DNA from: Tsukamurella spumae
GTDB lineage: Bacteria > Actinomycetota > Actinomycetes > Mycobacteriales > Mycobacteriaceae
Length of the DNA stretch: 64,000 nucleotides
Reading direction: 5' to 3'
Assembly: GCF_012396015.1 (NCBI RefSeq)
Contig: NZ_JAAXOQ010000007.1
Span: 62,001 to 126,000, forward strand
Positions 36,901 through 45,198 of the stretch are shown here, in pieces. Under the pieces are notes generated by a model. It did not search any database, was not told the origin of the DNA, and saw nothing but the letters and a program-made list of their open reading frames with translations. The translations under genes were made by a program, and so were the position numbers. Position 1 is the stretch's first letter; every line of letters starts with the position of its first letter.

Positions 36901-37538
36901 GCGGGGTACAGGATCGGCATGTAGAGATCGGCCAGGGCCATCTCGGAGGCGCAGGGCACCGTCGAGCTCTTGGCGCCCGGGTCGTCACCGACGAGGGCCA
37001 CGGCGCCACCGGTGGGGTGGGTGCCGATCATGTTGGCGTGCCGCAGCGCGTCGGTCGCGCGGTCGAGGCCCGGCGCCTTGCCATACCAGTAGCCGGTGAC
37101 ACCGTCGAGGCCGCGAGCGAGGTGCCCGACCTGCGCGGCGATCTGGGAGCCCATCACGGAGGTGGCGGCGAGCTCCTCGTTGAGCCCGGGCCGGTGCACG
37201 GTGTCGAAGTCCTTGAGGTACTTCCCGCGCTTCGCGATCTCCAGGTCGTAGCCGGCCAGCGGCGAGCCCTCGTAACCCGAGATGAAGGAGCCCGTCTTCA
37301 GATTCTGCCGGCGGTCCAGGCGGGCCCGGTCGCGCACCATGCGGACGAGCGCCTGAATGCCCGTGAGGTAGATCGTGCCCTCTTCGCGTGTGTACCGATC
37401 ATCCAGCGAGAAGGACTGCACGGCGGCCGATTGCCCGCCCCGGGGGTCCGCGTCGTGCAGACCTTCGGCTGCCTCACCGGCCGAGCCGGGAAGCTTGTCG
37501 ATCGGCGAATTGGCGTCAAGGGTCACTGAAACCACCAT
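33945..37538 (-). CDS. Indolepyruvate:ferredoxin oxidoreductase family protein (fused alpha-beta subunits)
   Basis: The protein of about 1197 residues fuses the subunits of the 2-oxoacid:ferredoxin oxidoreductase family. The N-terminal half has the pyrimidine- and pyrophosphate-binding TPP regions (YEGSPLAGYDLEI, then GIGCHAMVLLMDPQ). Near residue 670 a ferredoxin-like segment with CEGCGDCGQKSNC and NLDFSCLKGDCPSF binds [4Fe-4S] clusters. The gamma-type domain follows (VTGIGGTGVVTVSQI). It oxidises indolepyruvate or related 2-oxoacids to acyl-CoA, reducing ferredoxin. I chose the ATG at 37538, preceded by GAGAGAAAG; an in-frame ATG lies 12 bases upstream. It is divergent from emb. Confidence 0.88.
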   Translation of the reverse strand: MVVSVTLDANSPIDKLPGSAGEAAEGLHDADPRGGQSAAVQSFSLDDRYTREEGTIYLTGIQALVRMVRDRARLDRRQNLKTGSFISGYEGSPLAGYDLEIAKRGKYLKDFDTVHRPGLNEELAATSVMGSQIAAQVGHLARGLDGVTGYWYGKAPGLDRATDALRHANMIGTHPTGGAVALVGDDPGAKSSTVPCASEMALADLYMPILYPADSQDILDLGVHAAIMSRVSGLWTSLKISAHVADGSSTADVHPDRILPVYGDLGTSPHVPSGQLLGAKLMELEQNQLTVRMPRATEYARINRLNRITVRSSDDRIGIVCAGKTYLDVRESLRLIGIEDDDLNGLGIRILKMGMVYPFERQIMHEFIDGLDEVIVVEEKRDFLETMMRDILFRHPGAPNIVGKTHEDGSTLFSRFGELDVDSVSRGLAARLSRVHGVAAATDWLDRKAQVRTRIELPLAARSPYFCSGCPHNTSTKVTDDTLVGAGIGCHAMVLLMDPQQVGEVTGVSQMGGEGAQWVGMAPFVDEKHFVQNIGDGTFMHSGSLALRQSVASGERITYKLLFNGTVAMTGGQDPVGQMSLPQICALLQAERVTKIIVTSDNPKQTAVGLPKGIEVRDRADMLDVQRELAEVPGVTVLVHDQYCAAEKRRKRKRDKYPTPNQRVVINERICEGCGDCGQKSNCLSVHPVETEFGRKTRIDQSSCNLDFSCLKGDCPSFVTVTPGTAGKVRKSVPDIAAESIPQPKKARREADGMAIRVTGIGGTGVVTVSQIMATAAVLDGHSARTVDMTGMAQKGGAVVSDIKVSATYVDQAAKVASGDCDVYLSCDSLVGVDPANLKVASPERTTSIVSTTEVPTGQMVIDTSVGYPDSRSIHEAIDRASLRTVYLDPGDLTLQLFGDEQYANLFMVGAAFQTGALPISSSSLERAIELNGVAVEKNLQAFRRGRQSVSDPAGVRAAIDALHPLPAPVAASAYASAQAAKLDGASPEVLRQVALRVDELVAYQDKAYAERYVDDVARVFRAEKSWGSEDLTAAVAHNLHKLMAYKDEYEVARLSQDAGFAATVADEFGADAKKAIRLHPPTLREMGMKNKLALGEWVNPGMKTLAKMKRLRGTKLDLFGMTEIRKLERTLVAEYRALVGLMIAAAEGGRVAEDQREQVVALAELPDMVRGYESVKTGNVEKYRAAVQAQLETLGW

Positions 37539-37698
37539 GCTTTCTCTCAATGCGCTCGTTCCAGGGGTGGCGGAACGCAGCGCAGGCTGTGTCGGTAGTC
37601 ACAGCCTAACGTCTGACGCGGCAGATTTCACAGCCGTCTCCGCAGACTCGCCGTGGGCGGACCGGATCGCGGGGCACGGGCCGATACGCTCAGTGATC

Positions 37699-40600
37699 GT
37701 GAACCTCCGAACCGCCCGGATCGCCGCCGTAGTGACCGGCCTGCTCGGCCTCGTGCTGGCGATCGCCACGCCGCTCCTGCCGATCAAGCAGACCGCCGTG
37801 ACGATCGACTGGCCGCAGTCCGGCTCGCTCGCGCCGGTCACCGCGCCGCTCACGATGTACAAGCCGCTCGAGATCGACCTGAGCGTGCCCTGCGCGGTCG
37901 CGGCGGCGGCACCGTCGGACAAGGAGACCGTGCTCGCGGCCACGACGCCCCCGCCCGCCGGGGACCGCGCGCGCACCGTCGGCCTGTTCGTGACGGTCGA
38001 CGGCCAGGCGCTGACGGTCCGCTCTCGGGGCGCGCTCGTGGGCACCGTCCCCCGGGCCGACCTCGCGCACTGCCAGAAGGCCTCGGTCTCGATCGACGCT
38101 GATCGCGCGGTCACCCTCATCGACGAGAAGCGGACCGAGGTGCCCGGTGACCTGCGCCCGCAGGTGGTCGGTGTCTTCTCCGACCTCCCCGCGGACCTGC
38201 AGGGCGCCAGGCCCTCGATCCACATCGCCGTGGACTCGCGCTACACCTCGTCACCGTCGATGCTCAAGGGCATCGCGATCCTGGTCGGCGTGCTGTGCGT
38301 GCTGATCTCGCTGTTCGCGCTGGCGGTGCTCGACCGCGCCGACGGGCGCCGCGGCACGCACCTGATCCCCCGACGGTGGCTGCACGTGCGGCTCGCGGAC
38401 GCGGCGGTGGTCGGCAGTCTGCTGGTCTGGCACATCATCGGGGCGCCCACCTCCGACGACGGCTACATCCTGGGGATGATCAAGGCCGCGCCGCACTCCG
38501 GCTACATGCCCGAGGTGTTCCGGTACTACGACGCCCCCTACGCCCCGTTCGGCATGCCCTTCTACGTGGTCTCGTGGATGGCGGAGCTGAGCGTGTCCAG
38601 CCCGTGGCTGCGCCTGCCCGCGCTGCTGTCCGGCATCCTGGCCTGGTTCCTGCTCTCGCGGGAGGTCCTGCCCCGACTGGGGCTGAGCAAGCGCCGCGCG
38701 CCGCAGGACTACTCCCGTGCGCTGTGGGCGGCCGCCGCGGTGTTCACGCTGTTCTGGCTGACCTACAACCCGGGCCTGCGCCCGGAGCCGATCGTCGCCC
38801 TCGGCACCGTCGTCACCTGGTGCCTGGTGGAGCGCACCGTCGCCACCCGCCGTCTGGCGCCCGCGGGCGCGGGGCTGATCGTCGCGGGCCTGACGCTCTC
38901 CGCCGCTCCCACCGGCAGCTTCGCGTTCGTGGTCTTCCTGGTCGCCGCCGCGCCGCTGTGGCGAGCGGTCCGGTCGCGCGTGGAGGTCGACGGCTGGGCT
39001 GGCGCGCTGCTGCCGCTGGCCGCCGCCGGCGCGTCCGTGCTGTACCTGATCTTCGCCGACCACGGCCTGATCGAGATGCTGCAGTCCACGACACTGCTCG
39101 GCGATGTCGGCCCAAGCGAGCAGTGGCACCGCGAGATCATCCGGTACGAGGCCCTCTTCCAGCAGAACCCCAACGGTTCCGTGGCCCGACGGTTCGCCAT
39201 GCTCGCCATGCTCCTCTCCGCCGCGCTCACGGCGACGCTGCTGCTGTGGCGCCGCCGGATCCCCGGCATCGCGTCCGGTCCCGCGCGGCGGGTGGTCGCC
39301 GCGATCGGGGTCTCACTGCTGGTCATGGCGTTCAACCCGACCAAGTGGACGCATCACTTCGGGGCGTTCGCGACGCTCGGCGCCATGGCCGCCGCGATCG
39401 CGGTGGTCGCCGTGCGACCGCGGGCCATCCGGCGCCCCCAATTCAGTCTGCTCGTCCTCGCCGCGACGGCCGGCTGCGCGACGCTGGCCTTCGAGTCGAC
39501 CAACGGGTGGTTCTACCCCGGCAACTTCGGCATCCCGTGGGGCGGTACCGAACCCGTGGTGGCCGGCATCAAGCTGGCCACCGTGTTCGGCGCGATCACG
39601 GTGGTCCTGCTGCTCGCCGCTCTCGTGGTGCACGTGACGGGATGGACGCCGCGCCTGCCCGACCTCGGCGGGCGCCTGCCCGGGTTCGCCACGCCGATCA
39701 CGCTGGTCGCGGTTCTCGTCCTGGCGATGATCGGCGCCACCAATGCCGCGTCGATCATGATCCAGCGGCCCGCGTACTCGTACGGGCAGCAGAACCTGCG
39801 CTCGCTCGCCGGAAACCCGTGCGGCATGGCCGACGAGGTGCTCGTGGAACGCGACGCCACCGCCGGCGTCCTCACCCCCCTCGGGGACGCCCGCGAACCG
39901 CTGGTCGGCGAGCAGAACGCGAACTTCACGCCGAACGGCATCGCGAGCAGCTTCTCGTCGAGCTCGCGCGGCGCGGCCGACCTGGTGCGCACCGGCGACG
40001 CCGACAACACCCCGTCGAACACCGGCGGCACCGGCGGCGGAACGCTCGAGCGGCCCGGCATCAACGGCTCGACGGCGGCCCTGCCCTTCGGCCTGGACCC
40101 GGCGCGGGTCCCGATGGTCGGCAGCCGGCAGACCGGCGTCCAGCGCTCCGCGAAGGCCACCTCGAGCTGGTACGCCCTGCCCGCGGGCGGGATCGACCGG
40201 CTGCTCACGATCAGTGTCGCCGGCCGGTTCGGCCCCACGGATCTGCAACTCGAATTCGGCACGGGCAGTGGCACGATCACGCCCGCCGGGATGGTGATCC
40301 CGATCGACATCGGCCCCGCGCCCGCGTGGCGCAACCTGCGCGTACCGTCGGCGATGATCCCGCGGGGCGCCACCGCGGTCCGCGTGGTCGCGAACATCAC
40401 CGCGCCGTCGGAGAACACCTGGGTGGCCTACACGCCGCCGCGCGCCCCGAAGCTCGAGACGATGCAGCAGTTGCTCGGCGACGACCCGACCCTCGTCGAC
40501 TGGGGCGCCGGCATCGGCTTCCCCTGCCAGCGGCAGTGGCGGGAGAACGGCGGCGTGGCGGAGCTGCCGAAGTGGCGGATCCTGCCCGAGCGCGACCTCG

Positions 40601-40836
40601 CCGCCGCGGCGACGACGACGTGGGAGGGCGGCGACGCCGGTGGCCCGTTGGGCTGGGCACTCCTGCTCGCCACCGCGCAGACGGTGCCGACCTACCTGAA
40701 CGACGACTGGGGCCGGGAGTGGGGCGCGCTGGAGCGGTACGTGCCGTACGTCGACGCTCCTGCCGCGCAGCTGGGCCGCACGGACGTCATCCGGTCCGGC
40801 CTGTGGTCGCCGGGGAAGACGCCGCAGCAGAAGTAG
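37699..40836 (+). CDS. Emb arabinosyltransferase (EmbC-like)
   Basis: The 1045-residue GT-C enzyme matches the mycobacterial EmbA/B/C family in length and layout. An N-terminal helix and an extracytoplasmic beta domain are followed by the catalytic DDGY loop after the second helix (APTSDDGYILGMI, near residue 252), many transmembrane helices and a C-terminal carbohydrate-binding domain with SSTSR-like Ser-rich stretches and GNPCGMADEV. It transfers arabinose from decaprenyl-phospho-arabinose to arabinogalactan or lipoarabinomannan and is the ethambutol target family. The start is GTG at 37699 or 37693; TACGCT at 37685-37690 could be the -10. Which of EmbA, B or C it equals is unclear. Confidence 0.9.
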   Translation: MNLRTARIAAVVTGLLGLVLAIATPLLPIKQTAVTIDWPQSGSLAPVTAPLTMYKPLEIDLSVPCAVAAAAPSDKETVLAATTPPPAGDRARTVGLFVTVDGQALTVRSRGALVGTVPRADLAHCQKASVSIDADRAVTLIDEKRTEVPGDLRPQVVGVFSDLPADLQGARPSIHIAVDSRYTSSPSMLKGIAILVGVLCVLISLFALAVLDRADGRRGTHLIPRRWLHVRLADAAVVGSLLVWHIIGAPTSDDGYILGMIKAAPHSGYMPEVFRYYDAPYAPFGMPFYVVSWMAELSVSSPWLRLPALLSGILAWFLLSREVLPRLGLSKRRAPQDYSRALWAAAAVFTLFWLTYNPGLRPEPIVALGTVVTWCLVERTVATRRLAPAGAGLIVAGLTLSAAPTGSFAFVVFLVAAAPLWRAVRSRVEVDGWAGALLPLAAAGASVLYLIFADHGLIEMLQSTTLLGDVGPSEQWHREIIRYEALFQQNPNGSVARRFAMLAMLLSAALTATLLLWRRRIPGIASGPARRVVAAIGVSLLVMAFNPTKWTHHFGAFATLGAMAAAIAVVAVRPRAIRRPQFSLLVLAATAGCATLAFESTNGWFYPGNFGIPWGGTEPVVAGIKLATVFGAITVVLLLAALVVHVTGWTPRLPDLGGRLPGFATPITLVAVLVLAMIGATNAASIMIQRPAYSYGQQNLRSLAGNPCGMADEVLVERDATAGVLTPLGDAREPLVGEQNANFTPNGIASSFSSSSRGAADLVRTGDADNTPSNTGGTGGGTLERPGINGSTAALPFGLDPARVPMVGSRQTGVQRSAKATSSWYALPAGGIDRLLTISVAGRFGPTDLQLEFGTGSGTITPAGMVIPIDIGPAPAWRNLRVPSAMIPRGATAVRVVANITAPSENTWVAYTPPRAPKLETMQQLLGDDPTLVDWGAGIGFPCQRQWRENGGVAELPKWRILPERDLAAAATTTWEGGDAGGPLGWALLLATAQTVPTYLNDDWGREWGALERYVPYVDAPAAQLGRTDVIRSGLWSPGKTPQQK

Positions 40837-41028
40837 TTACCAGCGGGACTTCGGTACATCGAATTCGGAACAGAGCGCCCGCCACACGTCCTTCGGGTCG
40901 ACTCCCGATTCGATGGCCTGGTCGCCGGTGGCGCCGAAGGCGGCCAGCCGGTGGTCGCTCATGAGGGTGTCGCCGCGGAGGGTGCCGAACTCGGCGTAGA
41001 GCAATTCGCGGAAGTCGGTGAGACGCAC
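40837..41028 (-). CDS. DUF3046 small protein (Rv2738c type)
   Basis: The 63-residue protein starts MRLTDFRELLYAEFG and ends DVWRALCSEFDVPKSRW, the full DUF3046 pattern. It is conserved next to recA in mycobacteria; here emb and the indolepyruvate oxidoreductase gene separate it from recA. It converges on emb, the stops being directly adjacent (40836/40837). Function is unknown. Confidence 0.9.
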   Translation of the reverse strand: MRLTDFRELLYAEFGTLRGDTLMSDHRLAAFGATGDQAIESGVDPKDVWRALCSEFDVPKSRW

Positions 41029-41037
41029 CGGACCAGG

Positions 41038-42195
41038 CTACCGATGCGCGATCGTCTCGCACACCACCACTGGGTCGGCCACGCGGTGCGCGCTACTCGC
41101 GGCCGCGCGGGCGGCGCGCGCGAACGACGGATCGTCCAGGACGCGGCGCACCCCGTCGCGGATCTTCTCCGGGGTCGCGGGCCGGACCAGCACGCCGCTC
41201 CCCTGCCGCACGACACGGTTCGCGAGCTCCCACTGGTCGCCGCCGCCGGGGACCACCACGACGGGCCGCCCGGCGGTGAGCGCCTTGGTCAGCATGCCGT
41301 GCCCGCCGCCGCAGATGACGGCATCGGCCTGCGCGACGAGCCGGTCCTGCCGGCCGAATCCACTGGCGACCCAGGGCTCACCGTCGAAGACGGGCGGGTG
41401 CAGGCCGCTGACCGCGACCCGCACGCCGGCCCCCCGGAGCCCGTCGACGGCCACCTGCGCCAGGTTCTGCTCCCCCGTCGCCGCGGTCGACGGTGCCACC
41501 ATCACCACGGGACCGGATCCCTCGGGGACGGGGCACAGCGCGTCGGTCGGCTCCAGCGTGAGCGGTCCGACGAGGTGCGTGTGCGCGGGCCAGTCCGGGC
41601 GGGGCAGTTCGAGGGCGGGGATGGTGGCGACGAGACGACCGTCCGGGCCGGGGTCGAGCGGAGCCAGGCCGATCCCGGCGCGGGCGGCCTCCCGCTGGCG
41701 CCGGCCGTTGCGCAGGTCGCGGGCGGTGAACGCGCGGAGCACGGCGTCGCGCAGGTGTTCGCGGGGCGTCTGCGCGGGGGCGAGACCCGATCCGATCGGC
41801 GGCAGGCCCTTCGAGGACAGGTACAGCGGGTGCGGGCTGAGTTCGAGCCACGGCAGGCCCAGCAGCTCGGCGGCCATGCCGCCGCCCGGGGTGAGGATGT
41901 CCGCCACCACGAGGTCGGCGTCGAACTCCTCGATCTCCGGCAGCACGCGCGTCCCGATGTACGCGGCGCGGGCGTGGATCTTCGCACCCGCGTCCTCGTC
42001 GTCGTCGCCGGGGCGTGCCGCCAGGCCCGGCAGCTCGCGCGTGTCGACGCCGTACCGGACCCCGACCTCCGACCACTGCCGGCCGGTGAACACGACGGGT
42101 ACGTGTCCGGCGTCGATCAGGCGAAGAGCGAGCGCGAGGCCGGGCAGCGCATGCCCGGCCTCCGATCCCGCGACGATCGCTACGCGCACCCGCAC
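41038..42195 (-). CDS. GT1-family glycosyltransferase (Rv2739c type)
   Basis: The 385-residue protein has the GT-B fold of MGT-type UDP- or NDP-sugar glycosyltransferases. Its N-terminus is VRVAIVAGSEAGHALPGLAL, and the C-terminal donor-binding segment reads ADAVICGGGHGMLTKALTAG then VVVPGGGDQWELANRV. Position next to DUF3046 matches Rv2739c. Donor and acceptor are unknown. It starts with GTG at 42195 or 42189 and ends 9 bases before the DUF3046 start, so the two are co-transcribed. Confidence 0.85.
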   Translation of the reverse strand: MRVRVAIVAGSEAGHALPGLALALRLIDAGHVPVVFTGRQWSEVGVRYGVDTRELPGLAARPGDDDEDAGAKIHARAAYIGTRVLPEIEEFDADLVVADILTPGGGMAAELLGLPWLELSPHPLYLSSKGLPPIGSGLAPAQTPREHLRDAVLRAFTARDLRNGRRQREAARAGIGLAPLDPGPDGRLVATIPALELPRPDWPAHTHLVGPLTLEPTDALCPVPEGSGPVVMVAPSTAATGEQNLAQVAVDGLRGAGVRVAVSGLHPPVFDGEPWVASGFGRQDRLVAQADAVICGGGHGMLTKALTAGRPVVVVPGGGDQWELANRVVRQGSGVLVRPATPEKIRDGVRRVLDDPSFARAARAAASSAHRVADPVVVCETIAHR

Positions 42196-42231
42196 TCCTC
42201 CCGCGACGGCGGGCGCCGGGCGCGCCGCACG

Positions 42232-42402
42232 TCAGAACGTGCTGGTGGTCTTCTTCCCGGATCCCAGCCACTTGACCACAGTGACGATACCGATGACGAC
42301 GAGCGCGATGATCGCCAGCGGGAACAGGGACTTGATGATCGCCGAGGCCACCATCAGGGCGAGCCAGATGACGACGATGGCGCCGAGGATCTTCCAGAAC
42401 AT
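42232..42402 (-). CDS. Small two-helix membrane protein
   Basis: A 56-residue protein with two hydrophobic helices (ILGAIVVIWLALMVASAI and PLAIIALVVIGIVTVVKW) and a short basic tail. I chose the ATG at 42402, which has AAAGGTG upstream, over a longer frame beginning at 42465. It follows the Psp cluster on the same strand, and small membrane proteins are common in such envelope-stress loci, but I do not recognise this one. Confidence 0.6.
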   Translation of the reverse strand: MFWKILGAIVVIWLALMVASAIIKSLFPLAIIALVVIGIVTVVKWLGSGKKTTSTF

Positions 42403-42491
42403 TGCGAGCACCTTTCGAGGATTTCCGTGGAGTTCTTCCTTCTTCCACCATGCTCCCGACGGCATCGAAAGTCACCCTCTGAACAGGGGTT

Positions 42492-43370
42492 TCAGGGAGA
42501 TTTGGGGGAATACCCTGACGGCACGGCGGGCAGTGCCGCGATGCCGTAGGCCCACGCCCGCAGCCGCTCCGCGGTCTCCTGCAAGCGCGGCGTGGCCATG
42601 CTGAGCTCGTCGAACCGGGCGGGCGAGCCGAGCGATCGGCGCGCGGCGGCCACCGTCGTCGCGGCGGACCGGACCATCTCCCGATACGCGTCGACGCCCT
42701 CGTCGAGGCTGGCACGCCCCTCGTCGAAGGTCTCGCGCAGGTACGCGGCGGACGCGCCGCCACCGGCGACGACCCGCTCGAGATCGGCCAGCTGCTCCGC
42801 GTAGGAGGCGATGGCGTCGGCCGAGGCCTCCGCGTCGTCGTCGAGCTCGCTGAGCGCGTCGGGCGGCAGGGCGCCGGACCGCGACAGCACGGCCATCAAC
42901 GCGAGGAACTCCTGCTCGGACTCGGCGAGGGCGCGCACGGGCTGGTGCAGCGCCGAGGAACGGGCGGGAAGCGCGCGCCGCGCGTAGGTGCGCGGCGGGG
43001 CCGGGGTGCGGCGCAGGCGTCGCAGCTTCCGGACCGCGTAGGCCGCGGGGACGGCGATGGCCGCCGTGACCGCGGTAGCGGTACCGCCGACGACGGGGGC
43101 CGCGGTGGCGAAGCCGCCCACGGCGACCACCGCCGACGTGGAGGTGGTGGCGGCCCATCCGTTCACGGTGTGCCGAGCCCGCGTGATCGATCGTTGGTGG
43201 GCGGCCTTGGGGTCCTTCCGGCGGGCCGCCCTGTCGCGCGCCTCGTCGGCGGCGCGGGCGGCGTTGTCCATCGCCGCGGACGCCGCCGTGATCGCGGAGG
43301 CCGCCATCCGACCAGCGGAGGCCGCCACCGCCGAGAAGTCGGTGCGGTAGCGGCCTCGCTGGTCAGTCAT
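42492..43370 (-). CDS. pspM: PspM-like envelope-stress membrane protein
   Basis: The 292-residue protein has two central hydrophobic helices (TTSTSAVVAVGGFATAAPVV and AVTAAIAVPAAYAVRKL) and a C-terminal helical domain (EFLALMAVLSRSGALPPDAL, then SADAIASYAEQLADLERVV). Size, topology and position directly after pspA match mycobacterial PspM (Rv2743c), which tethers PspA to the membrane and helps maintain envelope integrity. GAGGAA precedes the ATG. The identification relies on synteny more than on motifs. Confidence 0.75.
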   Translation of the reverse strand: MTDQRGRYRTDFSAVAASAGRMAASAITAASAAMDNAARAADEARDRAARRKDPKAAHQRSITRARHTVNGWAATTSTSAVVAVGGFATAAPVVGGTATAVTAAIAVPAAYAVRKLRRLRRTPAPPRTYARRALPARSSALHQPVRALAESEQEFLALMAVLSRSGALPPDALSELDDDAEASADAIASYAEQLADLERVVAGGGASAAYLRETFDEGRASLDEGVDAYREMVRSAATTVAAARRSLGSPARFDELSMATPRLQETAERLRAWAYGIAALPAVPSGYSPKSP

Positions 43371-43384
43371 GGTTCCTCGCTGGT

Positions 43385-44200
43385 TCAGGGATTCTGCAGG
43401 TCCGGGTTCGGCACCTGCTGCGGGGCCTGCGGCGCGGGCGCTGCCTGCGGGGCCGCGGGAGCGCCGGCGATCTGACCGCTGGCCTGCATGGACGCGCGGA
43501 TCTGCTCGAGGCGCGAGTGGCCGGCCATCTGCACGGTGGCCTGCTGGACCTCGGCCATGCGGCCCTGGACCGAGTTCTGCGCGAGCTCGGTAGAGCCGAG
43601 GGCGTTGGCGTAGCGCCGCTCGATCTTCTCGCGGACCTCGTCCAGGTTGGGGGTATTGCCGGGCGCGGCGAGCTGGCCCATCTGGTTCAGCGATGCCGAG
43701 ACCTGCTCCTGCATCTTGGCCTGCTCGAGCTGGCTGAGCAGCTTGGTGCGCTCGGCGAGCTTCTGCTGCAGCTGCATCGCGTTCTGCTCGACGGCGCGCT
43801 TGGCCTGGCCGGCGGCCTGCAGAGACTGGTCGTGCAAGCCCTTGAGGTCCTCGACGCTCTGCTCCGCCGTGACCAGCTGTGCGGCGAAGGCCTCCGCAGC
43901 GTTGGTGTACTCGGTGGCCTTGGCGGCGTCACCGGCAGCGGTCGCCTGGTCGGCCAGCTGCACCGCCTGGCGCGTGTTGGCGGAGAGCTTCTCCACCTCC
44001 GCCAGCTGCCGGTTCAGCTTCATCTCCAGCTGGCGCTGATTGCCGATGACCGCCGCGGCCTGCTGCGAGAGAGCCTGGTGCTGCCGCTGTGCGTCCTCGA
44101 TCGCCTGCTGGATCTGAACCTTGGGATCGGCGTTCTCGTCGATCTTCGCGTTGAACAGCGCCATCAGGTAGCGCCACCCCTTGACGAACGGGTTAGCCAT
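43385..44200 (-). CDS. pspA: PspA/IM30 phage-shock protein
   Basis: The 271-residue protein is a long coiled coil of the PspA/IM30 family ([20 protein letters not shown], then [20 protein letters not shown]). Its C-terminal tail of about 30 residues is rich in Ala, Pro and Gln. It binds stressed membranes and restrains ClgR in mycobacteria. A strong ribosome site GGAGGAG precedes the ATG. It lies between clgR and pspM, the order of the M. tuberculosis clgR-pspA-pspM operon. Confidence 0.93.
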   Translation of the reverse strand: MANPFVKGWRYLMALFNAKIDENADPKVQIQQAIEDAQRQHQALSQQAAAVIGNQRQLEMKLNRQLAEVEKLSANTRQAVQLADQATAAGDAAKATEYTNAAEAFAAQLVTAEQSVEDLKGLHDQSLQAAGQAKRAVEQNAMQLQQKLAERTKLLSQLEQAKMQEQVSASLNQMGQLAAPGNTPNLDEVREKIERRYANALGSTELAQNSVQGRMAEVQQATVQMAGHSRLEQIRASMQASGQIAGAPAAPQAAPAPQAPQQVPNPDLQNP

Positions 44201-44314
44201 CGTCAGTTCTCCTCCGCCTCGATGCGTTCATCGCCGAATCAACGTCCGGCCGCCCGGCGACGCCGGACTCGTGTTCACCAATCTATCGGGTATTGGGTCG
44301 GGCGCGCCGCCCTG

Positions 44315-44350
44315 ATCCGCGGGTCCGGGGATTTCCCCGAATCCGCGGAT
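44315..44350. terminator. Hairpin between clgR and pspA
   Basis: Two 17-base arms (44315-44331 and 44334-44350) pair with two mismatches. On the minus strand the hairpin follows the clgR stop by 14 bases and precedes pspA by 115 bases. It may partly terminate the clgR transcript so that pspA is set by its own promoter; a TAGATT hexamer facing pspA lies about 85 bases before its ATG. Confidence 0.5.
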
Positions 44351-44364
44351 ACCCCATCTCAAGG

Positions 44365-44640
44365 TCAGGCCGCGGCGAGTGCGGGCGCCGGGATCACCAT
44401 CGTGGGGATCGGACGCATCGACACACTCGCCTGTGCCACCACGTCGGCCACCTCGACGGCCAGCGCGCCGCAGATGGCGGCCAGCAGCTCGCTGGACGCC
44501 TCCTTCTGGCCGCGCTCGACCTCCGACAGGTAGCCGAGACTGACCTGTGCCGACGACGAAACGTCGCGCAGCGTGCGACTCTGGCGGACCCGCGTCTTAC
44601 GCAGGTTCTCCCCGATCGCCTCGCGAAGCAGTAGAGCCAT
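44365..44640 (-). CDS. clgR: ClgR, Clp-protease and Psp regulator
   Basis: The 91-residue protein is an XRE-type helix-turn-helix regulator: [20 protein letters not shown], then [20 protein letters not shown] and [10 protein letters not shown], the ClgR pattern. ClgR activates clp protease, psp and other stress genes. I start it at the ATG at 44640, preceded by GGAGGTGAGC, not at the in-frame GTG two codons earlier. The final hydrophobic residues (PAPALAAA) resemble the C-terminal degron of ClgR in related genera. Confidence 0.92.
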   Translation of the reverse strand: MALLLREAIGENLRKTRVRQSRTLRDVSSSAQVSLGYLSEVERGQKEASSELLAAICGALAVEVADVVAQASVSMRPIPTMVIPAPALAAA

Positions 44641-44667
44641 GCTCACCTCCGTCTTGATCTTGTTCAG

Positions 44668-45198
44668 TCAACGCCGGAGCGGTCCGGATGGTTCCCGGAT
44701 CGCCGAAACACGCTCGGTCAGCTCCCGCACGGCCGCGTCGACCGCCCCGCGCCGGACCGCGGCGCGGTCACCGTCGAGGGCGAGTGGAGTGACGGTCGTG
44801 CCGGTCGGCCCGGATATCCCCAGGTAGACGGTGCCGACGGGCACGCCGTCCTGCTCGGCCGGTCCGGCCACGCCGGTCAGCCCGACGCCCCAATCCGCAC
44901 CGCAGCGCGAGCGCGCACCGTCGGCCAGGGCACGCGCGGTGTCGGGATGGACGGGCCCGTTGCGTTCCAGGTCGCCCGACGGTACGCCCGCGAGGCTCGC
45001 CTTGAGGTCGGTCGCGTAGACGATGAGTCCGCCGCGGAGCACCGCGCTGGCGCCGGGCACGTCGGCGATCGTGGCGGCGAAGAGCCCGGCGGTGAGGGAC
45101 TCGGCGGACGCGACGGTCTCGCCGCGCTCGGCGAGCGCCGCGACGAGGCCTGCGGCATCAGCGCCGGGCACGCCACCAGCCCACGAGGTAGTCGACAC
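44668..45198 (-). CDS. CinA C-terminal-domain protein (nicotinamide-nucleotide amidase type)
   Basis: A protein of up to 176 residues containing only the CinA C-terminal amidase domain. Visible motifs are VASAESLTAGLFAATIADVP, GGLIVYATDLKASLAGV and VGLTGVAGPAEQDGVPVGTV. Such stand-alone PncC-type enzymes deamidate nicotinamide mononucleotide for NAD recycling. GTG at 45198 would overlap pgsA by 41 bases; an in-frame GTG at 45171 cuts the overlap to 14, so the start is open. It lies between pgsA and clgR on the same strand. Confidence 0.88.
   Translation of the reverse strand: MSTTSWAGGVPGADAAGLVAALAERGETVASAESLTAGLFAATIADVPGASAVLRGGLIVYATDLKASLAGVPSGDLERNGPVHPDTARALADGARSRCGADWGVGLTGVAGPAEQDGVPVGTVYLGISGPTGTTVTPLALDGDRAAVRRGAVDAAVRELTERVSAIREPSGPLRR

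Noticed and set aside
35193-37529. Long plus-strand open frame antisense to the indolepyruvate oxidoreductase gene
   Set aside because: Shadow of a clearly coding minus-strand gene; no domain or ribosome site.
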